A stretch of 64,000 bases of DNA, from the NCBI GenBank assembly GCA_963843365.1, contig CAWJKG010000002.1, positions 310,001 to 374,000 on the forward strand, given 5' to 3'. This DNA is from Bog-473 sp963843365 (GTDB taxonomy: Bacteria > Actinomycetota > Acidimicrobiia > Acidimicrobiales > RAAP-2). The position numbers and the translations under genes are program-made. Below the pieces are notes generated by a model. That model worked only from the letters and a program-made list of their open reading frames with translations. It was not told the origin of the DNA and ran no database searches. Below are positions 28,043 through 37,126 of this stretch, piece after piece; positions within the stretch are counted from its first letter, which is position 1; each line of letters begins with the position of its first letter.

Positions 28043-29470
28043 CTAGAGCTCCGCGGCCCAGTCGCGGCTGCCCAGGAGGTCGGCCACCTTGCGGAGGAAC
28101 AACGACACGTAGGCGCCGTCGACGGCGCGGTGGTCCCAACTGACCCCGAGGATGCCCGTGGAGTGGATGGCGATGGACTCGGACCCGTCGGGCTGGGTCA
28201 CCACCACGGGCCGGCGCGCAATGCCGTCGGTGGCGAGGATCGCCACCTGGGGCTGGTTGATGATCGGGACCGTGAAGTAGGTGCCGAAGGGGCCGTCGTT
28301 GGTGATGGAGAACGTCCCGCCGGCGATGTCGTCCGCGTTCAGCTGCCGCCCCCGGGCTCGCTCGGCCAGGTCCCGGATGCGACGGGCCACGCCGCGCAGG
28401 GTGACCTCCTCGGCACGGTGGATGACGGGCACGATCAACCCCTCATGGGAGAGATCCACCGCAATGCCGAGGTTCACCTCGGCGTGCACCAGCAGCGAGT
28501 CGTCCACGACCGACGCGTTCAGGAGGGGAAAGTCGCGCAACGCCTCCACCGCGGCCCGGGCCACGAACGGGAGGTAGGTCAGCGCGAACCCTTCTTCGGC
28601 CTTGAACCGCTCGCCCCAGGCCTTGCGCACGCGCTCGACACTCTCGAAGTCGACCTCGTTGGCGATGAACGCGTGGGGCGACGTCGCCTTCGAGCGCACC
28701 ATGTGCTCGGCCGTGCGCCGCCGCATGTTGGAGAACGGCACCACCTGATCACCGGCGGCACGGAACGACGCCATCGACACCGGCGGCGCCTGCGCCGGCC
28801 TCGCCACCGGCGCGGCGGGCGCACGCTGGACGGTGGGCGCGACCGGCGGTGGCGGTGGTGCGGCCGCGGCAGGCGGCGGGGCCGACGCGGCCGAGTGACG
28901 CGCCTCGACGGCCCGCAGCGCGTCGTCGCGGGTGATGCGGCCACCCGAGCCGGTGCCGGTGACCTCCGCCTCGCTGATGTCGTTCTCGGCCAGCAGCTTG
29001 CGCACCATGGGCGACAGCACCGAAGGCGCCGCGCCATCCCCGTTGCTCTCGACCCCCGAAGGTGCCGGTGCCGGAGCGGGTGGAGCGGGCGGCGGGGCCG
29101 CCGCCTCAGGTGCCGGCGCAGGAGCGGCCGGGGCAGCCGGTGGCGCGGCAGGGGGTGCCGGTGCCTCGGCCGCCGGGGCGGCTGCCGGCTCCGGGGCGGC
29201 GGCGGCGGGCGCGGCCCCGGACGGGGCCGCGCCGGTGCCGTCGCCGATCACCGCCAGCTTCACGCCGACCTCGACCGTCTCGCCCTCGGGTACCAGGATC
29301 TCGCTGAGGACGCCCGCGGCCGGCGACGGCACTTCGGAGTCCACCTTGTCGGTGGAGACCTCGAAGAGCGGTTCGTCGCGCTCCACCGCATCGCCGACCG
29401 CCTTCATCCAGCGGGTGATCGTCCCTTCGGTCACCGTCTCGCCGAGTTGCGGCATCATCACGTCAGCCAA
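28043..29470 (-). CDS. 2-oxo acid dehydrogenase E2 component (dihydrolipoyl acyltransferase)
   Basis: The 475-residue core subunit that accepts acyl groups on lipoate. It has one N-terminal lipoyl domain (lysine in STDKVDSEVPSPAAG), a long Ala/Pro linker and a peripheral-subunit-binding domain (SPMVRKLLAENDI...GSGGRITRDDA). The catalytic domain ends with SWDHRAVDGAYVSLFL. Because AceE is close by and actinobacteria often share one E2 between PDH and ODH, either use is possible. The TTG start lies within the last bases of lpd (8-bp overlap), so the genes are tightly coupled. Confidence 0.9.
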   Translation of the reverse strand: MADVMMPQLGETVTEGTITRWMKAVGDAVERDEPLFEVSTDKVDSEVPSPAAGVLSEILVPEGETVEVGVKLAVIGDGTGAAPSGAAPAAAAPEPAAAPAAEAPAPPAAPPAAPAAPAPAPEAAAPPPAPPAPAPAPSGVESNGDGAAPSVLSPMVRKLLAENDISEAEVTGTGSGGRITRDDALRAVEARHSAASAPPPAAAAPPPPPVAPTVQRAPAAPVARPAQAPPVSMASFRAAGDQVVPFSNMRRRTAEHMVRSKATSPHAFIANEVDFESVERVRKAWGERFKAEEGFALTYLPFVARAAVEALRDFPLLNASVVDDSLLVHAEVNLGIAVDLSHEGLIVPVIHRAEEVTLRGVARRIRDLAERARGRQLNADDIAGGTFSITNDGPFGTYFTVPIINQPQVAILATDGIARRPVVVTQPDGSESIAIHSTGILGVSWDHRAVDGAYVSLFLRKVADLLGSRDWAAEL

Positions 29471-30878
29471 GGTGCAGTCCCCTTCCGCTCAACGCGAGCA
29501 TGGTCTCACCGAATGTCTCGGACAGCGACGGGTGCGGCTGAATGAAGTGCGCGACCTCATCGGGCAGCGCCTCCCAGTTGACGGCCAGGTAACCCGACCC
29601 GAGTTGCTCGGTCACCCACGGGCCGCAGAGGTGCACGCCGAGAATCCGGCCGGCCGACCCGTCGGCCTCCTGCGCCGCGACGACCTTCACCACGCCTTCG
29701 GTGTCGCCGATGATCTGCGCCCGGCTGTTGCCCCCGAAGGGGTCCTTCTTGGTGACCACCGGAATGCCCGCCTCCTTGGCCTGGGCCTCGGTCATGCCGC
29801 AGAAGGCGACCTCGGGGCGGCAGTAGATGGCCCAGGGCACCTTGGCGTTGTCGACCGGCACCGCGGGCTCGCCCAGCATCGTCTTCACGGCCACGATGGC
29901 CTCGGCGAAGCCCACGTGGGCCAGCTGCGGGCTCCCGGCCACAATGTCGCCGACGGCGAACACGCCGTCCACGCCCGTGCGCTGGTACTCGTCGGTCGCC
30001 ACGAAGCCACGGCGGTCCATTTCGACGCCGAGCCCGTCCTCCACCAGCCCCTCTGTGCGGGGGCGCCGGCCCACCGACACGACGACCGCCTCCGCGTCGA
30101 ACGTCTGCTCGCCCGCCTTGACGGTCGTCATCGTCCCGTCGCTCGACGGCGTGTGCCCCTCGACCTTGACCCCGGTGACGATGTCGATGCCGCGCTTCTT
30201 GAAGGAGCGCACCACAAGCCGGGTGATGTCGTCGTCGCAGCCCGGGAGGATGGTCTCGAGCGCCTCCAGGATCGTGACCTTGGAGCCGAGATCGGCCAGC
30301 AACGAGGCGAACTCGCAGCCGACCACCCCGCCACCGATGACGACCACCGAGGCCGGCAGCTCCTTGAGGTCGAGGAACTCGTCCGACGTCATGATGAGCC
30401 GCCCGTCGACCTCGAAGCCGGGGAGGAGGAACGGGACCGAGCCGGCCGCCAGGACGATGTTGCGGCCGACGACGACCCTGCCGGCGTCCTCCCCGTCCAC
30501 CACCTCCACCCGGTGGTCGGCCTTCAGAGTGCCCGTGCCGATGAGCGTGGTGACCTTGCGGCCCTTGAGGAGCCCCTCCAGCCCCTTGTGCAGCTTGCCC
30601 ACGACCGCGTTCTTGCGGTCCTGGCTGACCGAGAAGTCGACCGACACGCCGGACACGTCGATCCCGAACTCCTTGGAGCCCTCGATCGTCCGGTAGACGG
30701 ACGCGGTCTCGAGGAATTCCTTGGCGGGAATGCAGCCGCGGTGCAGGCAGGTGCCCCCGACCTTGTCCCGCTCCACGATGGCGACGGAGAGACCGGCGGC
30801 GGCGGCGTAGAGCGCAGTGGCGTAGCCGCCCGGACCACCGCCGATCACGACGATGTCGAACTCGTCCTCGCCTGCCAT
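29463..30878 (-). CDS. lpd: Dihydrolipoamide dehydrogenase (E3)
   Basis: A 471-residue FAD-dependent disulfide oxidoreductase that reoxidises dihydrolipoate on E2. Motifs are the FAD loop VVIGGGPGGYATALYAA, the redox pair in GGTCLHRGCIPAKE, the NAD loop VVIGGGVVGCEFASLLAD and the C-terminal His-Glu dyad in QPHPSLSE. The ATG at 30878 has a GGGAGAGGA ribosome site ahead. It is the first gene of the lpd-E2-lipB/lipA operon and lies downstream of RNase HI on the same strand. Confidence 0.95.
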   Translation of the reverse strand: MAGEDEFDIVVIGGGPGGYATALYAAAAGLSVAIVERDKVGGTCLHRGCIPAKEFLETASVYRTIEGSKEFGIDVSGVSVDFSVSQDRKNAVVGKLHKGLEGLLKGRKVTTLIGTGTLKADHRVEVVDGEDAGRVVVGRNIVLAAGSVPFLLPGFEVDGRLIMTSDEFLDLKELPASVVVIGGGVVGCEFASLLADLGSKVTILEALETILPGCDDDITRLVVRSFKKRGIDIVTGVKVEGHTPSSDGTMTTVKAGEQTFDAEAVVVSVGRRPRTEGLVEDGLGVEMDRRGFVATDEYQRTGVDGVFAVGDIVAGSPQLAHVGFAEAIVAVKTMLGEPAVPVDNAKVPWAIYCRPEVAFCGMTEAQAKEAGIPVVTKKDPFGGNSRAQIIGDTEGVVKVVAAQEADGSAGRILGVHLCGPWVTEQLGSGYLAVNWEALPDEVAHFIQPHPSLSETFGETMLALSGRGLHLG

Positions 30879-31050
30879 TGCCTGTCCTCTCCCTGGAGTG
30901 CTCACGACGTCCGTCCGGCGCGCTCGGCCTCCCCGGAACAACCCGATCGCACTGGCGGGAGTCCTCTCCTGTTGCCCTGCGCGTGCCCACCGCAGCCTAA
31001 CGGCCGCTCCGCAGGGCCGAGACCGGTGGCGGCCCGCGCCGCCGGCCCGT

Positions 31051-31515
31051 TCAGCCGCTCGTCCCGCGCTCCAGATCGGCCGCCTGCGCGGCCAACTCGT
31101 CGACCCTGTCGTTCCAGCGGTCACCCGAGTGTCCCTTGACCCAGCGCCACGTCACCGTCCGCCCGGGGTCGAGCGCCAACTCCAGCAGCGGCTCCCACAG
31201 GTCCCGGTTGGCCACCGGCTTGTTCTGGGAGTTCTTCCAGTTGCGGCGCTGCCAACCCCGCCACCAGCCGTCGGTGAAGCACTTGACGACGTAGGTCGAG
31301 TCGCTGACCACCTCTATCCCGTCGGGCGCATCGGGGGTCAGGGCGCGCAGCGCCTCGAGGGCCGCTCTGATCTCCATGCGCTGGTTGGTGGTGTGCCCTT
31401 CGGCACCGCTGGCGTAGTGACCGCCCGGTACGGCCCACGCCCACCCGCCCGGACCGGGATTGCCGCGGCACGCGCCGTCCGTGTACACGACGATCGGATC
31501 GCGCTCGGGTGCCAT
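31051..31515 (-). CDS. rnhA: Ribonuclease HI
   Basis: A 154-residue endonuclease that cuts the RNA strand of RNA-DNA hybrids. The four acidic metal ligands are visible: Asp13 (VVYTDGACRGNPG), Glu48 (NQRMEIRAALEAL), Asp72 (VVSDSTYVV) and Asp136 (WNDRVDELA). The His of VKGHSGD is also present, and so is the basic handle (GWWRGWQRRNWKN). The chosen start is the ATG at 31515. It is divergent from aceE with 67 bp between. Confidence 0.95.
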   Translation of the reverse strand: MAPERDPIVVYTDGACRGNPGPGGWAWAVPGGHYASGAEGHTTNQRMEIRAALEALRALTPDAPDGIEVVSDSTYVVKCFTDGWWRGWQRRNWKNSQNKPVANRDLWEPLLELALDPGRTVTWRWVKGHSGDRWNDRVDELAAQAADLERGTSG

Positions 31516-31582
31516 CGCACAAATGTGACACACCCCGCACGGGTGGTCGTGGAGGCCATCCACCGGCCGGTACCGTGGAGAA

Positions 31583-34294
31583 ATGCTGTTCGACGGGATC
31601 AGCCACCAAGTCCCGGACACCGATCCGGGTGAGACGGAGGAGTGGCTCGATTCGTTCGACGCCATCGTCGATGCCCGTGGGCGGGCCCGGGCGCGCTACC
31701 TCCTCATGAAGCTGCTCGAGCGGGCGCGCACCAAGCAGGTCGAGTTCCCCGCCACCGTGTCGACGCCCTATGTCAACACCATCCCGGCCGACGCCGAACC
31801 CTGGTTCCCCGGCGACGAGTACCAGGAGCGCCGCATCCGGGCCTACATCCGCTGGAACGCGGCCGCCATGGTCACCCGGGCCAACACGCGCACGGAGGGC
31901 ATCGGCGGGCACCTGTCGACCTACGCCAGCTCGGCCGCCCTCTACGAGGTCGGCTTCAACCACTTCTTCCGGGGCAAGGCCGACGGCGGCTTCGGCGACC
32001 AGGTCTTCTTCCAGGGCCACGCCTCACCGGGCATCTACGCCCGGGCCTACGTCGAGGGCCGCCTGACCGAGAAGGAGCTCGACAACTACCGCCACGAGGT
32101 GGCGGGCGACGGGCTCCCCAGCTACCCCCACCCACGCTCGCTGCCCGACTTCTGGGAGTTCCCGACGGTGTCCATGGGGCTGGGCCCCATCGCCGCCATC
32201 TACCAGGCCCACATCAACCGCTACCTCAACCTGCGGCGGCTGGTCGACACCAGCGCCAGCCGGGTGTGGTGCTTCGTCGGCGACGGCGAGATGGACGAGC
32301 CCGAGTCCATCGGTGCGCTCGGCGTGGCGGGCCGCGAGCATCTCGACAACCTCATCTTCGTCGTCAACTGCAACCTCCAGCGCCTCGACGGTCCCGTGCG
32401 CGGCAACGGCAAGATCATCCAGGAGCTCGAGGCCGTGTTCCGCGGCGCCGGCTGGAACGTGATCAAGGTGATCTGGGGCTCGCGCTGGGACGCCCTGTTG
32501 GCCAAGGACGTCGACGGCGTGCTGCTCGACCGCATGAACAAGACGGTCGACGGCGAGTACCAGAAGCTGGCCGTCGAGTCGGGGGCCTACATCCGCGAGC
32601 ACTTCTTCGGGCCCGATCCCCGCCTGCGCAAGCTGGTCGAGGACCTGAGCGACGACGACCTGGTCTCGCTGCCCCGCGGCGGGCACGACTACCGCAAGCT
32701 CTACGCGGCCTACAAGCTGGCCACCGAGCAGAAGGGAGCACCGACCGTCATTCTGGCCAAGACGATCAAGGGGTGGACGCTCGGGCCCGAGATCGAAGCG
32801 CGCAACGCCACGCACCAGATCAAGAAGATGTCCAAGGCGCAGCTGCGTGTGCTGCGCGACCGGCTCTACATGACCGACGACATCCCCGACACCGCGCTCG
32901 AGGGCGACCCGCCCTACGTCCGCCCCGCCGAGGGTTCCGACGCCATGGAGTACCTGCGTGCCCGCGGGCGCGTGCTCGACGGTCCGCTGCCCGTGCGGGT
33001 GGTCCGCCCCACCCCGGCGTTGCGGCCCGACGCCAAGGTCTTCGAGGAGTTCGCGGCGGGGTCCGGGAAACAGGCGGTGTCGACCACCATGGTGTTCGCC
33101 CGCATGCTGCGCAACCTCGTGCGCGACCCCACCGTGGGCTCGCTGGTGGCGCCCATCGTCTCGGACGAGGCCCGCACCTTCGGGCTCGAGCCGCTCATCG
33201 CCGAGACCAAGATCTACGCGCCCGACGGCCAGCAGTACATCTCCGTCGACGCCGACCTGCCGCTCAACTACGCCGAGAGCTCCTCGGGCCAGATGCTCGA
33301 AGAGGGCATCACCGAGGCGGGCGCGCTGGCCAGCTTCACCGCGCTGGCGACCGCGTACGCCACCTGGGGCCAACCGATGGTGCCCGTCTACCTCTTCTAT
33401 TCCATGTTCGGCTTCCAGCGCGTCGGCGATCTGGCCTGGGCGCTGGGCGACATGCGCGGCCGGGGCATCCTGGCCGGCTGCACGGCGGGGCGCACCACGC
33501 TCATGGGCGAGGGGCTCCAGCACGACGACGGCCAGTCGCCACTGCTCGCCTCGACCAACCCGGCCGCACTCGTCTACGACGCCTCCTTCGCCTACGAGGT
33601 GGCGGCCATCATGGAAGCGGCGGTCACCGACATGCTGGGACCGAGCCCCCAAGACCGCTTCTGGTACCTCACGCTCTACAACGAGACCTACCCGATGCCC
33701 GCGCTGCCCCAGGGCGCCGACGGCGAGGCGGTGCGCCGGGGGATCATCGACGGGATCTACCGCTTCGCGCCGGCGCCGGAGCTGAAGGGGGCGGGCGACC
33801 TGCGGGCCTCGCTGTGTTTCTCCGGCCCCATGTGGAGCATCGCCGCCGACGCGCAGCGCATTCTGGCCGAGCGCTACGGCGTGGCCGCCGACACCTGGGC
33901 CGTCACCTCGTGGACGAACCTGCGCACCGACGCCCTCGAGGCGGAGCGCTGGAACCGTCTGCACCCCGAGGCCGCGCCGCGCACCGCCACCGTCACCGCC
34001 GCGCTCGGAGAGGGCCCCGACCCGGTCGTCGCCATCACCGACTACATGCGCGGCGTGCCCGACCAGGTGGCGCGGTTCGTGCAGCGGCCGTACGTGTCGC
34101 TGGGGACCGACGGCTTCGGGCGCTCCGACGCCCGCGACGCACTGCGCTCCTACTTCGAGGTCGACAGTGCCCACCTGGTGGTGGCCGTGCTCGGGCAGCT
34201 GGCCCGGGCGGGCCGGCTGGAGCCCTCCGTCGTGGCCGGCGCCATCGCCGACTTCGGCATCGACGCCGACGCCACGCCGCCCTTCGTCGTCTGA
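31583..34294 (+). CDS. aceE: Pyruvate dehydrogenase E1 component, homodimeric AceE type
   Basis: The 903-residue thiamine-diphosphate enzyme decarboxylates pyruvate and transfers the acetyl group to lipoyl-E2. Family marks are STPYVNTIPADAEPWFPGD near the N-terminus, NTRTEGIGGHLSTYASSA, the ThDP motif VGDGEMDEPES...NCNLQRLDGPVRGNGKI, and EGLQHDDGQSPLLAST in the transketolase pyrimidine region. The frame is intact over 2.7 kb. E2, E3 and the lipoate enzymes lie on the opposite strand upstream. Confidence 0.97.
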   Translation: MLFDGISHQVPDTDPGETEEWLDSFDAIVDARGRARARYLLMKLLERARTKQVEFPATVSTPYVNTIPADAEPWFPGDEYQERRIRAYIRWNAAAMVTRANTRTEGIGGHLSTYASSAALYEVGFNHFFRGKADGGFGDQVFFQGHASPGIYARAYVEGRLTEKELDNYRHEVAGDGLPSYPHPRSLPDFWEFPTVSMGLGPIAAIYQAHINRYLNLRRLVDTSASRVWCFVGDGEMDEPESIGALGVAGREHLDNLIFVVNCNLQRLDGPVRGNGKIIQELEAVFRGAGWNVIKVIWGSRWDALLAKDVDGVLLDRMNKTVDGEYQKLAVESGAYIREHFFGPDPRLRKLVEDLSDDDLVSLPRGGHDYRKLYAAYKLATEQKGAPTVILAKTIKGWTLGPEIEARNATHQIKKMSKAQLRVLRDRLYMTDDIPDTALEGDPPYVRPAEGSDAMEYLRARGRVLDGPLPVRVVRPTPALRPDAKVFEEFAAGSGKQAVSTTMVFARMLRNLVRDPTVGSLVAPIVSDEARTFGLEPLIAETKIYAPDGQQYISVDADLPLNYAESSSGQMLEEGITEAGALASFTALATAYATWGQPMVPVYLFYSMFGFQRVGDLAWALGDMRGRGILAGCTAGRTTLMGEGLQHDDGQSPLLASTNPAALVYDASFAYEVAAIMEAAVTDMLGPSPQDRFWYLTLYNETYPMPALPQGADGEAVRRGIIDGIYRFAPAPELKGAGDLRASLCFSGPMWSIAADAQRILAERYGVAADTWAVTSWTNLRTDALEAERWNRLHPEAAPRTATVTAALGEGPDPVVAITDYMRGVPDQVARFVQRPYVSLGTDGFGRSDARDALRSYFEVDSAHLVVAVLGQLARAGRLEPSVVAGAIADFGIDADATPPFVV

Positions 34295-34301
34295 ACGCGC
34301 G

Positions 34302-34628
34302 TCAGGCCGACAGGAGCGCCGCGAACGCCGCCAGGACCTCCTCGGCGCCGTCGGGCACCGCCAGCACGAGCGTGCGGCGGTCGGCGTCGAGGGCGAGCGA
34401 GACCTCGAAGAACGGGCAGCAGTGCTTCTCGCGCTGCGCCAGCGCGACCGCCGCCGTGAGCGCGGCGTCCGTCGGGCGCAGCTCCAGGCGCACCGCCGTG
34501 TCGTCGGCCGACACGGCGACGACCGACGAGCGCACCAGCGCCCGCCACTCCTCGGCGCGCTCCCCCAGCGCCGCCGCGTCCAGGCTGCAGGCGATGGGCG
34601 CGGGGTCCGCCCCGGGCGTCCCCGTCAT
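34302..34628 (-). CDS. Small protein of unknown function with a CCPFF motif
   Basis: A 108-residue protein of the kind often annotated only as hypothetical in actinobacteria. It has a helix with QREKHCCPFFEVSLALD, where the Cys pair could bind metal, followed by a strand pair and a final helix. The ATG overlaps the DinB-like stop (ATGA), so it is the last gene of an operon Rrf2 - DinB-like - this gene. Its function is unknown. Confidence 0.6.
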   Translation of the reverse strand: MTGTPGADPAPIACSLDAAALGERAEEWRALVRSSVVAVSADDTAVRLELRPTDAALTAAVALAQREKHCCPFFEVSLALDADRRTLVLAVPDGAEEVLAAFAALLSA

Positions 34629-35134
34629 TGGCGCCGGCCGGCCACCAGCGCGTCGCGGGTGAGCTCCATCTGGCCGCAGTGCTGGAAGAGCTCTTCGAGG
34701 AGGTGCAGCAGGACGGCGCCTTTGCGCTCCGTGTAGGGCACCGGATGGTCGGGGTCGGGCCACACGTTGACCGGTTGGTCGCCCGCGACCAGGCCCACCA
34801 GGTCCTCCTGCAGGCGCCGGCGCGCCTGCTCGGTGCGGCGCAGCAACCCGGCCACGTCACCGCTGGCCGTGAACTCTGCGGCGCGGTCGCGCTGAATGGG
34901 ACGTTCGGCCACGGTGGCGCCGCCCCAGTACTCCATGACGCCGAGGCAGTGGGTGAGGATCACGTAGGCGGAGTTGGTGTCGCGGAACGGCGGGCGCCGG
35001 TTGACCAGCTCGTCGCCCAGGTCCTCGACGATGGCGGTCATCTGGGCCAGCGCCAGGTCCACGAACCAGAGGTAGTCGCTGGTGGGGACGGCGACCGCAG
35101 CCGCCCCCTCGTCGTCAGTGGGCGACCCAGGCAT
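34625..35134 (-). CDS. DinB-superfamily (DUF664 / mycothiol-transferase-like) protein
   Basis: A 169-residue four-helix-bundle protein of the DinB superfamily, which includes metal-dependent thiol transferases. Likely metal ligands are the His in YVILTHCLGVMEYWGG and in LLEELFQHCGQMELTRD. Typical helix-connecting motifs such as PFRDTNSAY and YTERKGAVLLHL are present. It overlaps the Rrf2 gene by 20 bp and the next gene by ATGA. In actinobacteria such proteins often use mycothiol, but that is family knowledge and not shown here. Confidence 0.75.
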   Translation of the reverse strand: MPGSPTDDEGAAAVAVPTSDYLWFVDLALAQMTAIVEDLGDELVNRRPPFRDTNSAYVILTHCLGVMEYWGGATVAERPIQRDRAAEFTASGDVAGLLRRTEQARRRLQEDLVGLVAGDQPVNVWPDPDHPVPYTERKGAVLLHLLEELFQHCGQMELTRDALVAGRRQ

Positions 35135-35567
35135 CGGGGTCGGTGACGAGCTCGCGCACGTGCGGGGGCAGGTTGCCCGAAATCACGTCGGTGAGCGTGA
35201 TCTTCTCGAGCACGGAGCGCAGGCTGGCCCGAACGGCCACCCACACCTGCTGGAGGTTCTCGGCCGCACCGTTGTAGCTGGTGGCCTCGGGCCGGTAGCC
35301 CCGCACCTCGGCCAGTGGCCCGTCGAGGGCGCGGATCACGTCGGCGATGCTGATGGCGTCGGGGTCGCGGGCCAGCCGGTAGCCGCCCTCGGCGCCGCGT
35401 TGGCTGGCCACCACCCCGGCGCGGCGCAGGTCGGCCAGGATCGCCCCGAGGAAGCGGGGCGGCAGACCCTGCTCCCCCGCCAGGAACTCGGCCGTCTGCG
35501 GCGTCCCCGCCGCCGCCAGTGTCAGCAGGGCGCGGATGCCGTAGTCGACCTTGGCCGGGATGTGCAT
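35115..35567 (-). CDS. Rrf2-family transcriptional regulator without Fe-S cysteines
   Basis: A 150-residue winged-helix repressor. It begins HIPAKVDYGIRALLTLA and carries the HTH region QGLPPRFLGAILADLRRAGVV and the wing SQRGAEGGYRLARDP. The three clustered Cys that hold the cluster in IscR and RsrR are absent, so it probably senses something else. It heads an operon with the DinB-like and CCPFF genes, which may be its targets. Regulation of the SUF genes, about 6 to 13 kb away, is possible but unsupported. Confidence 0.85.
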   Translation of the reverse strand: MHIPAKVDYGIRALLTLAAAGTPQTAEFLAGEQGLPPRFLGAILADLRRAGVVASQRGAEGGYRLARDPDAISIADVIRALDGPLAEVRGYRPEATSYNGAAENLQQVWVAVRASLRSVLEKITLTDVISGNLPPHVRELVTDPDAWVAH

Positions 35568-35640
35568 AGCGAGAGTCTGCCGCGCCGCGCGTCCGCGGTC
35601 ACTTCCTCTCCCGGCGGGCCGCCGTGCCAAGATCTTCCCC

Positions 35641-36234
35641 ATGGCCCGGATCGCGCTGCACATCACCGGTGACGACGAGGCGGATGCCGTCCTGAGCCGT
35701 GATCCCCTGGCCCTGCTCATCGGCATGGTGCTGGACCAGCAGATCACCATTGAGAAGGCCTTCTCCTCGCCGGCCGACCTGGCCCGGCGCCTCGGCACCG
35801 ACGGACCCCTCAATGCGGCGGCCATCGCCGCCATGGACCCCCACGAGCTGGTCGCCATCTTCCGCCAGCCCCCGGCCCTCCACCGCTACCCCGGCTCCAT
35901 GGCGGCGCGGGTGCAGGCGGTGTGCGGCGTCGTGGCCGTGGAGTACCACAACAAGGCCGACGCCATCTGGAAGGGCGTGCGCAGCGGCGACGAGCTGCTG
36001 GCCCGCCTGCGCGCCCTGCCCGGGTTCGGCGAGCAGAAGGCGAAGATCTTCGCCGCCCTCCTGGGCAAGCAGCTCGGCGTCTGCCCGGAGGGTTGGCGCG
36101 CCGTGACCACGCCCTACGGCAAGGAAGGCAGCTCGCTGTCGGTGGCCGACATCACCAGCCCCGAGAGCCTGGCCAAGGTCCGGGCCACCAAGAAGGCGAT
36201 GAAGGCCAAGGCCAAGGCGCGCGCCGGGGGGTGA
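35641..36234 (+). CDS. HhH-GPD-fold base-excision-repair-like protein
   Basis: A 197-residue protein with the HhH-GPD fold. GMVLDQQITIEKAFSSPADL matches the first helices of the glycosylase family, and LPGFGEQKAKIFAALLGK is the helix-hairpin-helix. The catalytic Asp usually follows the hairpin; in its place I see only LGVCPEGW, so activity is uncertain. The C-terminus is Lys/Ala-rich and may contact DNA. It is divergent from the Rrf2 gene and overlaps thiE by GTGA. Confidence 0.75.
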   Translation: MARIALHITGDDEADAVLSRDPLALLIGMVLDQQITIEKAFSSPADLARRLGTDGPLNAAAIAAMDPHELVAIFRQPPALHRYPGSMAARVQAVCGVVAVEYHNKADAIWKGVRSGDELLARLRALPGFGEQKAKIFAALLGKQLGVCPEGWRAVTTPYGKEGSSLSVADITSPESLAKVRATKKAMKAKAKARAGG

Positions 36235-36890
36235 GCGGGGCGCCCGACCTGGCGGCCCGTCGCCTCTACCTCTGTACGCCGGACCGGCCCGACCTGGCCG
36301 ACTTCCTGCGCGACTGCATCGCCGGCGGGGTCGACGTGGTCCAGCTGCGCGACAAGGAGCTCGAGGCCAGGCCGCTGCTCGCCCGGGCCCGCCTGGCGGC
36401 GGCTGTCTGCCACGACCTCGGCGTGCCCTTCGTCCTCAACGACCGACCCGACCTGGCGCTCGAGGCGGGGGCGGACGGGGTCCACGTCGGGCAGGACGAC
36501 GTCCCGGTCTCGCTGGCCCGCCGGATCCTGGGTCCCGACGCCATCGTGGGGCTGTCCACCCACGGCCCGGCCGACCTCGAGGGCGCCGCGGGCGAGCCGG
36601 TGAGCTACATCTCCGCGGGCCCGGTGGAAGCCACGCCGACCAAGCCGGGCCGCCCGGGGACCGGGCTGGCCTACGTCACTCGGGCCAGCGCACGCTCCAG
36701 TGTTCCTGTTTTCGTGACAGGCGGAGTGACCCCCGAGAAGATTCCCGCTCTGACGAGTGCCGGTGTCCGCCATTTCGTCGTGGTCCGATACCTGACCCTC
36801 GCCACCGATGCTCGGCGTGCGGCGCAGGCGCTTCGCCAGGCGATTGATCGAGCGTCGAGTAGCGGGCCGTCTCCGGCTGCACCGGCGTGA
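36231..36890 (+). CDS. thiE: Thiamine-phosphate synthase
   Basis: Couples HMP-pyrophosphate and thiazole phosphate to thiamine phosphate. The 219-residue TIM barrel has RLYLCTPDR, GGVDVVQLRDKELEA (substrate Lys and Arg), FVLNDRPDLALEAGADGVHVGQDD, GLSTHGP, SYISAGPVEATPTKPG and VFVTGGVTPEKI. All key loops are present. The GTG start overlaps the HhH-GPD stop. No thiamine riboswitch precedes it, which fits its place inside an operon. A 236-bp gap with no feature I can identify follows. Confidence 0.92.
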   Translation: MSGAPDLAARRLYLCTPDRPDLADFLRDCIAGGVDVVQLRDKELEARPLLARARLAAAVCHDLGVPFVLNDRPDLALEAGADGVHVGQDDVPVSLARRILGPDAIVGLSTHGPADLEGAAGEPVSYISAGPVEATPTKPGRPGTGLAYVTRASARSSVPVFVTGGVTPEKIPALTSAGVRHFVVVRYLTLATDARRAAQALRQAIDRASSSGPSPAAPA

Positions 36891-37126
36891 CCGGCTCGTC
36901 TGTGTCGGCCTCCTGGTCGTACGGCTGGGCCGACGAGGCCCGCCCGGCCGCGTCGACGCCAACCGTGAACTTCGATCCACCCCATCCACCCGACACGCCC
37001 TAGACATCGGCGCCGGCGCCGCAGGCTTGAGCCCGATCCGGGTGTCCGCAGGCCACACCCGGATGGCGGCCGGCATTGTTGGGGACCCGTTGTGACGCCC
37101 CGCCGCCGGAGCCTGGCCGGGGTCGC

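Noticed and set aside
35115..35567. An Fe-S-sensing IscR controlling the SUF genes
   Set aside because: The protein has no clustered cysteines and is not adjacent to sufB. A link remains untested.
36891..37126. A small gene between thiE and the hydrolase
   Set aside because: Short open frames exist on both strands but none has a convincing start, ribosome site or protein-like composition.
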